A stretch of 64,000 nucleotides of DNA from JAHBNG01 sp039028975. GTDB lineage: Bacteria > Chloroflexota > Anaerolineae > Caldilineales > Caldilineaceae. The stretch is from contig JBCCHB010000021.1 of NCBI GenBank assembly GCA_039028975.1, forward strand, positions 1-64,000, read 5' to 3'. This document shows positions 1-7,900 of the stretch, one piece after another. How positions within the stretch are numbered: position 1 is the stretch's first letter; the number at the start of each line of letters is the position of its first letter. The notes beneath the pieces are model-generated. The model was not told where the DNA came from, made no database searches, and saw nothing but the letters and a program-made list of their open reading frames with translations. A program made the translations under genes and the position numbers.

Positions 1-3000
1 GAGAATAGCTATGTTGCCGCACAGTTCCATCGGGCAGTGTGGCACTAACCAGACGCCCAAAGCGATCATAGTTGCGGATAGTCTGATTGCCACGCCGATC
101 CGTTTCAGCAGTCATCAGATGGTTGGCATCATAGGTGAACGACTGGGAGGTTGTGTCAGGGTAAGCAACGCTTGTTAAGTTACCGTTGCCGTCATGGGTA
201 AAGGTGGTGACACGCCCATCGGGATTGGTGATGGTTTTGAGGTGGTCGCCTTCATAGGTAAAGGCGGTGGGTTTACCTACCGGATCGGTGATAGTTTTCA
301 GGCGGTTTTGACCATCATAGGCAAAACTGGTTGTATTACCATTGCGGTCAACCATTGCAGTTTGGAGACCCTTGATGTTGAAACGGTAATATATGCCATC
401 ATTGAGTCTGTACTCGAAACTTCCATCATTTAGTTGAATTAGCTCGGAATACTCTCCCGCAGGAGGAAAATATCTATTGGGTTCATCTGCTAATTCTCCT
501 AAAACCTCTACATCCCACGAGAGTATATCGTGATTTGCGTATCCAGCCCCTGTCGCTGAGGTAAATCCCAAGAATGCTCGATCTTGTCCAAGTATCGTTG
601 CAAGATCAACAGAATGAGATAAAATAGGCTCTAAGGGGCGCTCATCAGTTCGCGAGAGTCGTACATCTAGCCGCTCAGTTTGCCCATCATATTCAATCCA
701 TGCCGACCAAATGTCACTATCTTTCAGATTGGGATCTATATTCGCCGTGATCTCTGAAGTGAGACTTCCATTTAGATCGATTCCAACATGGCTGTCATTT
801 GGATCTCTACCATTGCGGAACGTGTCAAATTCGACTGCAATGCTGTTATTGATACCGCTATATCCTATCCCTCCACCATCTCCACCAATATTATTCAGCG
901 CTGAGACAATAACAAATGTCAATCCGTCGGCTCCGCCTCCAAGACCACCAGGAGTCGTAATCTGAAATTGGAAATAAGTTTTGAAGGACAAATTTTCACC
1001 ACTCTGAGTTACTGCGAATGGGTTTGTATAGAACGCGCTGCTCCCTTGCCATCTTTCGGCAGAAGTGAGGCGCAGAACGCTATTACCGTTTACTATTACA
1101 GGTTCTGTATTCAGTGCAGATGCATCTCCATTTAGAAGCAGGTTGCTGATATCGTTAAAGTCAGGAAAGCCGATCTTGCCTGACGTAAAGTTCATTGCCG
1201 AACCATCGCCATTCACCAGCAGGATATTCCCGTTCGCCTGGACATAGAGACGCTGCAAGCCAGATAAGCCCCATCCTGCACCCAGTGAGCTATTTCGGCT
1301 GTTTACTACCAATGCACGACGTGGGATGTCGGTGGATACCGTAGAGTTAGCAAAGTAGTTTGTTAGCCGAATATTATATGGATAAACACCTGTTTCCAGG
1401 TCGCTAGTATCGACATAAACGACCGAGCGGTAGGTTTCGTCCTGACTTTCGCTAAAATCAGCAGTCGAAATAAAGACCTCGTTCGTTAGCCCTATGCCTG
1501 CAAAATTGACTTCTTGTCCAATCCTGTTTGGCACAGCAGAGCGCAAAGGAACCGTAGCAGCATAAGGCGCCAGAAGCTGTGGATAGGCACGATCTGACTT
1601 GTAGACAAGGGAAAGGCCCTGTACTGAATCCTGGGCTGCATATGCGGGTAGATCAATGGTTGTGCCAAGACAACCATTGTGTAATGTCACGCTGGATGCC
1701 ACATCACAATCTGTGCCACCCAGGAAATCGACCAGATCATCAAATATTTCACTTAGAGCAGCACCTAGGGCAGCCAAGAAATGCCAGGAAGATTCTTGAA
1801 TGCCTCCTTCGATGGTCTCAACAACGGTGCCATCATCACTGACTCGTCCTTTGCCAGCAACGAAAAATTCGGAAGTTTCGTGGTCCATCGACCAGATATT
1901 GACTTCGCTGCCAGGAGTGAAACCTTCGGTATTTGGGAAGGTGATGGGGGCGGGTTCATCGAAGGTTAGTCCCATTGGTTGAATGGTAAAGACCTGACCT
2001 GGATCGAGATTGTCAGGCAGTGAACCTGGGGTGAACTCATCTGGGACTTCAGAGATAGAGATAGGGCCAGAATAATCGCTGCCATCATCCATCTTGACGT
2101 TATTGGCTGGAATGGTGACCGTTACACCCAAAGAGGGATTGATAAGCTCTATAGACTCATTTGGCTCAATCTGTACGGTGCCACTTTCATCAACCTCCAT
2201 AATATAGATGGGGCGTTCGATGACATTGGTTACGTGAGGGATCAGCACCTGGAGGCTGCGGTAAGCACCATAGGTTCCAGCAGGTGTTGCGGTCGATCCA
2301 TCAAATTCAACATATTGGGCTTCATCCGGCAAGTTTGACAATTCAAAATAACCATCCGAATCGGTGGAGACGCTCTGATCGCCGTCAACGAGTCGTACTG
2401 TTGCACCAACCAGTGGCGTGATGATGCCCTGTTCGGCATCATTCGCATCGAGTATTTGGCCTCGAAGCGAGGTTGGGGCATTGGGATCTGGCTCAGGAAC
2501 ATCTATCGTGACGGATTCCGTTGCCGTTTGCTGCCCTGTATTGGTCATAAAGGTGAGGTTGTATGAGCCTGTTTGGGTTGAAGTTGGGCGAAAGGTAAAG
2601 AGACCTGTACCTGCATCAAATTGAGCGTTTGTAGGAAGCGGTAGCGGTGCAACATCAAAACTGATATCCTGTGAACCGCCAGGATCATAGGCTTGGAGGT
2701 TTAAGGTTATTGACGTGCCTAAAGCTGTTTCCTGATCACCGATATGAAACAGCACCAGGCTATCTGGCTCTGTTACATTGACCTCTAGCGTAGAAGACTG
2801 GTCTTGCAGCGTAAATTGGTAGTCTTGCAAAGAAGAAATGACATAACTGAGCTTTTGCCTCGGCTGAACAGTAATTGTCTTGTCTGCATCCGAGCTATAG
2901 GTCGTTGCGGCTGCTTTGGCATTTGGTTCACTCGATACAAATGGTAGAAAGATAGTGGAACCGTCTGGGATGTCTATTTCAGCAAGTTGAATGACTTGCA

Positions 3001-3256
3001 CTGAGTCTGTCTCATTTTGCCACGTGATGGCCTGCCCTAGCGTCATATTCAACGCGCTTTGGCTAAACCCGTCAGTGTTGATGAGTACGATAGTCTCTGC
3101 GCTGACATCTTTTTGCGACGATGCGGCGGTAACGGATTCCACGACAGCAGCAGAATTGGAGGACACAGGTACGGCTGGGATAAGCGCCGACGACAATATG
3201 ATTGACGCTGAAAGTACTACAGGAAGCAGAATTGTGCGCAGAAAATTGAAACGCAT
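1..3256 (-). CDS. Rhs/YD-repeat exported protein with L-type lectin domain (partial)
   Basis: Open in one frame from ATG at 3256 to the left edge, so the C-terminus is missing; about 1085 residues are seen. AAAGGAG lies 7 nt before the ATG. Order: signal peptide (residues 1-30), IFLPF motif near residue 75, Ig/cadherin-like segment, carboxypeptidase-regulatory-like domain (TSLRGQILD), a conserved domain shared with the paralogue at 4998-10433, then about residues 700-915 an L-type (legume-like) lectin domain with GADGLTFV, AVEFDT and a closing HDILSWDV strand, then YD repeats (GRLVSATLPDG) to the edge. Rhs proteins form a shell that usually carries a variable C-terminal effector; that end is not visible here. 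The lectin fold suggests carbohydrate binding at the surface. It is paralogous to the next Rhs gene and shares its promoter. Confidence 0.85.
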   Translation of the reverse strand, partial: MRFNFLRTILLPVVLSASIILSSALIPAVPVSSNSAAVVESVTAASSQKDVSAETIVLINTDGFSQSALNMTLGQAITWQNETDSVQVIQLAEIDIPDGSTIFLPFVSSEPNAKAAATTYSSDADKTITVQPRQKLSYVISSLQDYQFTLQDQSSTLEVNVTEPDSLVLFHIGDQETALGTSITLNLQAYDPGGSQDISFDVAPLPLPTNAQFDAGTGLFTFRPTSTQTGSYNLTFMTNTGQQTATESVTIDVPEPDPNAPTSLRGQILDANDAEQGIITPLVGATVRLVDGDQSVSTDSDGYFELSNLPDEAQYVEFDGSTATPAGTYGAYRSLQVLIPHVTNVIERPIYIMEVDESGTVQIEPNESIELINPSLGVTVTIPANNVKMDDGSDYSGPISISEVPDEFTPGSLPDNLDPGQVFTIQPMGLTFDEPAPITFPNTEGFTPGSEVNIWSMDHETSEFFVAGKGRVSDDGTVVETIEGGIQESSWHFLAALGAALSEIFDDLVDFLGGTDCDVASSVTLHNGCLGTTIDLPAYAAQDSVQGLSLVYKSDRAYPQLLAPYAATVPLRSAVPNRIGQEVNFAGIGLTNEVFISTADFSESQDETYRSVVYVDTSDLETGVYPYNIRLTNYFANSTVSTDIPRRALVVNSRNSSLGAGWGLSGLQRLYVQANGNILLVNGDGSAMNFTSGKIGFPDFNDISNLLLNGDASALNTEPVIVNGNSVLRLTSAERWQGSSAFYTNPFAVTQSGENLSFKTYFQFQITTPGGLGGGADGLTFVIVSALNNIGGDGGGIGYSGINNSIAVEFDTFRNGRDPNDSHVGIDLNGSLTSEITANIDPNLKDSDIWSAWIEYDGQTERLDVRLSRTDERPLEPILSHSVDLATILGQDRAFLGFTSATGAGYANHDILSWDVEVLGELADEPNRYFPPAGEYSELIQLNDGSFEYRLNDGIYYRFNIKGLQTAMVDRNGNTTSFAYDGQNRLKTITDPVGKPTAFTYEGDHLKTITNPDGRVTTFTHDGNGNLTSVAYPDTTSQSFTYDANHLMTAETDRRGNQTIRNYDRFGRLVSATLPDGTVRQHSYS

Positions 3257-3347
3257 GGTCTTTCTCCTTTGACCAGTACATCAATAATTCGAGGTTTATC
3301 TGGAAGAACGGGCAGAGAATGGAACGGAGCTTGGATGACTTGGGTCT

Positions 3348-3405
3348 ATTGTACCGCGTGAAGGCTGTTAAGCTCCTATTGAAACACTATACAATTTCTA
3401 TTCGG
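3348..3405 (-). promoter_or_regulatory. Promoter with four 11-bp-phased direct repeats (Rhs 1)
   Basis: On the plus strand CTGTT/CTATT/CTATA/CTATT units start at 3365, 3376, 3387 and 3398, exactly 11 bp apart (AATAG-type on the coding strand). A TACAAT -10 box sits at 3353-3348, giving a leader of about 85 nt before ATG 3256. The same layout precedes the genes starting at 10433 and 14142. Direct repeats one helical turn apart are typical of OmpR/PhoB-type activators; the regulator is not known. Confidence 0.6.
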
Positions 3406-3489
3406 TTTTCATGATTGTGCAACTTAGGTGACCGAAGCGACATGGTTTTGGAATTACTCGAAATACCACCGATTCCGATTTCTATAAAA

Positions 3490-3645
3490 TACCTGTTGGA
3501 GGGCATATCGCCCAGCCTGCACAAACAATGTGCGGAAGGTTGGGGAGACCCTGGTTGGCACTTGCCCTTGGGCTTGCATGCGTTGGGGGACAACGCCCCT
3601 AAGCGGATGATAGTATCCAAAACGGGACGCTCACGTCCCGTTTTT
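3490..3645 (+). ncRNA. Candidate structured RNA ending in a terminator
   Basis: A noncoding stretch with a TATAAA box at 3483-3488 (no good -35), a GGGC/GCCC hairpin near 3501-3513, a GC-rich conserved core (3516-3575), a GCGTTG/CAACGC hairpin near 3580-3595 and a strong terminator at 3619-3645. Three blocks of the core (3516-3525, 3531-3553, 3567-3575) recur in the same order and with similar spacing at 30258-30329 inside the mobile element. Strand is assigned from the terminator; transcription is inferred. Confidence 0.35.
3619..3645. terminator. Bidirectional intrinsic terminator
   Basis: An 11-bp perfect stem (AAAACGGGACG / CGTCCCGTTTT) with a CTCA loop, flanked by A and T runs on both sides. 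It follows the stop of the minus-strand ATPase gene (3686) and could also end a plus-strand transcript. Confidence 0.75.
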
Positions 3646-3685
3646 CTGTTTATATGCGAAGATTCAGCCGTGACTTGGAATACTA

Positions 3686-4936
3686 TCAGCTGAATGAGGA
3701 CTTAATTTTCACGGCTGGAAGCAGTCGATCTTGAAAAAATGCATCATTATAATAGTAAATCTTATCAACCGTTTGAGTTGGCTGTGAAGTGGTGTTGAGA
3801 ATCTGCTTATTTTGAGGTAACGCAAGGATATCTGCGCTTTCGAGGGGAGAATTTTTGCCTTCATTATCCAGAACATAGCTTGCCTGAGCGATTGATCTGG
3901 CACTGCGAGAATCATTTGGTGTAAATGCAATTCTATAGGATGAATTAATCACCATGGGACTATCATCTGGTAACGGTGATTGCGTTGTAACACAGAGCTT
4001 TATCCCATAACCACGGTAGAATGCTGCTCCACCAGACAATGAATCGATTGAAGCTAAATCACCATAGCCATCAATCATGAGCAACGCTGAGGGATCGGGC
4101 GTGTCTTCGAAACACGGTTCCTTGCATAGAGATTCTCTCAATTGAGTATAAAATATTCGAAGCAACGGCAACATTCTATCTACACAATGAGGCGAAACTA
4201 TTACGTAAATCGTGATATTCTCGTTGCGCAATGAGTCTAACATAAAATCACTTTTTGCTGTTAGTCTGTCAATTCGCGAACTTGTCCACAAATCCAACGC
4301 AGAATTAAGCAAAGATATGATGCCCGATCTTTCCTTATCTTCTTTTTGTAAGAAAGAGGCGATATTCATGTAGGCAATTGGATGTAAAGTCTTCAATTCG
4401 TTATCTAGAGTAGCGGCCAGGTCAAAGACAACGTTATTACCTCTTAATGTTCTAACTATGGCACCTAATGTCTTCTCTTTGTTAGAAGACATTAGGTGCC
4501 ATATTGCAAGTGCCGTAAAGAGGGAGCGTGCTCCGATGGACCAGAATTCATGTTCTGGAAGAATTGCGTAGGCTATCTGATATACATCATCTACAATCTT
4601 ATCTGGATCTCGATTCACAGCATCAAGCGGATTATAACGATGAGTATAGTTGTCTTCAACGGCTGGGTTCCAAAGATAGATTTTGTGACCTATCTTTTTT
4701 CGCCAACCACTAGTTGCAGAAAAAATTTCTCCTTTTGGATCATGAACTATTGCTGATTTCTCCCAGAACAACAGATTGGGTATGGAAAACCCTGTGCCTT
4801 TACCCGACCCTGAAGGGCCACAGACAAATATCGGGTAGTTATCTTTAGAAAGGACGAATTCATCAGCATTTTTACCAAGAAAAACTCCTTCATGAGTATT
4901 GGGTGACAGCATTGATACAGCATATAGAGTTCTCAA
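3686..4936 (-). CDS. VirD4/TraG-like coupling ATPase, soluble, altered Walker B
   Basis: Start is TTG 4936 or ATG 4912; an in-frame stop lies just upstream and no convincing ribosome site is visible. Walker A GPSGSGKGTG is at residues 40-49, followed by IVHDPKGE, as in type IV coupling proteins that pump DNA or effectors into a secretion channel. The usual Walker B DE-F pair reads LLMIDGYGDL near residue 285-294, so the catalytic Glu position is Gly. The N-terminal membrane segments of VirD4 are absent. It starts 61 bp after the Rhs 2 stop on the same strand and no other secretion genes are near. It may be a degenerate ATPase partner of the Rhs protein or a relic of an older element. The gene contains a 19-bp perfect inverted repeat (4458-4502). 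Confidence 0.75.
   Translation of the reverse strand: MRTLYAVSMLSPNTHEGVFLGKNADEFVLSKDNYPIFVCGPSGSGKGTGFSIPNLLFWEKSAIVHDPKGEIFSATSGWRKKIGHKIYLWNPAVEDNYTHRYNPLDAVNRDPDKIVDDVYQIAYAILPEHEFWSIGARSLFTALAIWHLMSSNKEKTLGAIVRTLRGNNVVFDLAATLDNELKTLHPIAYMNIASFLQKEDKERSGIISLLNSALDLWTSSRIDRLTAKSDFMLDSLRNENITIYVIVSPHCVDRMLPLLRIFYTQLRESLCKEPCFEDTPDPSALLMIDGYGDLASIDSLSGGAAFYRGYGIKLCVTTQSPLPDDSPMVINSSYRIAFTPNDSRSARSIAQASYVLDNEGKNSPLESADILALPQNKQILNTTSQPTQTVDKIYYYNDAFFQDRLLPAVKIKSSFS
4458..4502. repeat. 19-bp perfect inverted repeat inside a CDS
   Basis: Arms 4458-4476 and 4484-4502 (ATGGCACCTAATGTCTTCT and its complement) with a 7-nt loop, within codons for about residues 145-160 of the coupling-ATPase-like protein. 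Such a stable hairpin in coding sequence is unusual; it could pause translation or be the footprint of an insertion/excision event. Confidence 0.7.
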
Positions 4937-4997
4937 TAAACTTCAATACCACAATTTCACAGGAGGTAAAATAAATATCTTCATCATATAGTAAAAT

Positions 4998-7900
4998 CTA
5001 TTTACCTCGACCTGGTCTTGGTGGGAGTGGGGTATCAGGGTTTCCTTCATTGCCTGGAGTTCCAGGTTCAACCTCTTGAGAATTACCGCCATTCTTATTT
5101 TTACCTTTGGTGCGTTCAATGTATTCTGCCCATGTTTCTCCTGGAAGTTTATCTTTTGGACCAACTTTTTCAGTAAATGGACCTGATGGCGGCTCACTAC
5201 TATCAGATTTCGAGATAACAGCCGCCCCAATTAAAACTGCAATACCAATCCCATATTTCGTACAGAATGCTATAGTAGCTTTTGCTGCTGATGCACAAAC
5301 AGGAGCACCAGGAGGTGTAAAACACAGTGCTGCCGGAGTCAATCCGTTAGGATCGATCCAATTTATCGGATCATTGTACGTGTAGGAATGTAGATTGCTG
5401 TCCGTACCCTTAAACCCAATTGGGTCTTTGCTTGCCCACCGCCCAACCTCAGCATCATAATCTCTTGCACCAAAACGTGTTAGCCCTATATCCGTATCAT
5501 AAATTCCTCCAGCAAAACCAAATGGCTGGAAGCCAGGGTTGGTATCCTGTGTGACATTTCCCCACGCATCATAATTGAGCCGTTGGGCTACTTCGCCAGT
5601 ATCCGTATTGACAACTAGCCGCACACTCCCCAGATGGTCAGAGATGATGCGGAAAGTCTGATCTTTACGAATCATATAATCAGGAACATTACCCCAACTG
5701 GCGTAGACAAAGCGGCTGACGATATTGCCACCAGCATCCAGTTCCGCAATAGGATTGAGTTGGTCTTGGTAGAGAAATCCCTGCACTAACGTGCTATCGA
5801 CACGCTTGCCCACGCGCCTATCCTGCCCATCGATGATATAGGTGATGTTGCGACCATCAAGCAGGGTGACGCCTTTAAGATTGCCAACCAAGTCATAATC
5901 ATAGGTGGTCGTCTGACCATTTTCGGTTTTGGTCAAGAGTTCGCCATTGGGCTGATAGGTGTAACTTGCCGTACCGTCACTCAGTAGCCGATCCTGGTCG
6001 TCATAGGTACCGCTGAATCCGTTTGGTCCGGTTAGGCGATTGCCATTGGCATCATAAGTGTAGCTGGCAATGATCGTACCGTTTTGGGTGACGCTTTCCA
6101 AGCGATTGGCAGCGTCATAGCTATAGACATAGGTGGTTTCTTCACCTTGAATTGTCTCACTCAGGTTTGTGATACGCCCCAGCGCGTCATAGGTATAGCT
6201 CACATCATATAGGGTAGTATCTGCGCTGCTAGCCGTGTAATTGCTGGTCTCAGCGAAATCGTTATAGGTGTAGCTATCCTGGATTGTACCGATGGTGGTG
6301 TCACTTAAGAGACCATTCGCTGTATCATAGGTTAAATCAAGGTTTCCGGCTTTAACCAGCGCATCATCAGCATCGTAACTATAATCAATCTGGTTGGCAC
6401 CATTGACGCTGTCTGAGGCTAGACGACCGCCTTGGTCATAGGTAAAGCCCACGGTTCCGGCGACAGGGCCAGTGAGTTCGGTTCCAGTCAACAGGTCGTC
6501 CAGGTAGGAATAGGCAAGGTCGGTATTGTCTGTGTTGGTGCTGCCGATGATTTGGGTTTCAACACCGATAAGCAGCCCCGTTCGGCGTTGATAGCGATAA
6601 TTATAGTGGAAGTCGAATAAACCTCGGCCTTGGGTGATGGTTGTGATGCGACCAGCATTATCATAGATGTAACCAATAGTACCGCGATTGACGGATTTGC
6701 CGTCGCCTGGCTGGGTGATTTTGGTCAGTTCCTGGGCGTTGTTGTAGGCATAAGTCGTCGTAGCATCTTCAATCCCTGCCACAGAAGGCGGAATATAGGA
6801 AGTTACCTGACCCAAAGAATCATAAGTGAAACGATGTGTAGGCTTTCCGGGCGGCGTCAGGCTGGTCAAATTGCCATCCTCATCATAGCTATAGGCGATG
6901 GTACGGCTTCCTGGCAAGGTCTCCGAAGTGGGACGCCCCTGTGCATCATAGGTAAAGCTGTAGCTCTGCCCTAGTGGGTCGGTAAGCTGGTTGATATAGC
7001 CCTCTGGTGTGTAGGTCAGCTTCGTGTTGCGGGTCGCTGCGCCAGAGCCTGTACTAATCTGGGTGGGATTTCCAGACGTATCATAGGTAAAGCTGGTCTG
7101 GGTTCCCAGCGGGTCGGTGAGGGATGTTGGTAATCCCTGCTGGTTGTAGCTGAGTTTGACTGTGCGGCTGAGTGGCGTCGTGACCTGTGTCAGGTTGCCA
7201 GATGCATCATAGGCAAATTTCGTGACCTGATCGAATGGGTCGGCGATAGTCGTAACCTGATTGTAGACTGGCTCATAGGTGTAGGTCGTTGTGCCGTTAA
7301 CAGTATCATCCTTGAAAGAGATAACATTGCCTCGATCATCATATTGGCGGATATAGGCTGCGCCGCTGGGATAGTCGATGCGTAGTGGATTGCCGTCTTC
7401 GTCACGTTGAATGGTAGTCGTATCCCCTGCTGGGTCGGTGATAGAATCGGGCCTGCCAAGTGGCCCGATGCCGTAGATGGTGGTACGGCCTTCCCCATCG
7501 GTCATTTTCGTCACGGCTTCATCAGGTCGTGTGGGCAGAACGGGATTGTCTTCAGTGCCTTCTCCTGTACTTGGGTCAATAAGTCCCTGAGATTGGGAAT
7601 AGGAGACTTGGCGTATTGTGCCGTCTGGCAGCGTGGCCGAAGTCAGGCGGCCATAGGGATCATAGGTGCGGATACTCTCATTGCCACGCCTATCCGTTTC
7701 GCTGGTCATCAGGTGGTTGCTGTCATAGTCGAATGCCTGGCTTGCCCCATCGGGATAGGTGACGCTGATTAAGTTGCCGTTGCGGTCATAGGTGAAGGTT
7801 GTCGTGCGGCCATCAGGATAGGTGACGGATTGGAGATGGATGCCGCCATAGCTTAGGGTCGTAACGCCGCCGACGGGATCGGTGATAGAGGTGAGGCGTT

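Noticed and set aside
1492..2624. Short ORFs on both strands inside the Rhs 1 gene
   Set aside because: The minus-strand Rhs frame is open throughout, with clear domain homology; these are shadows.
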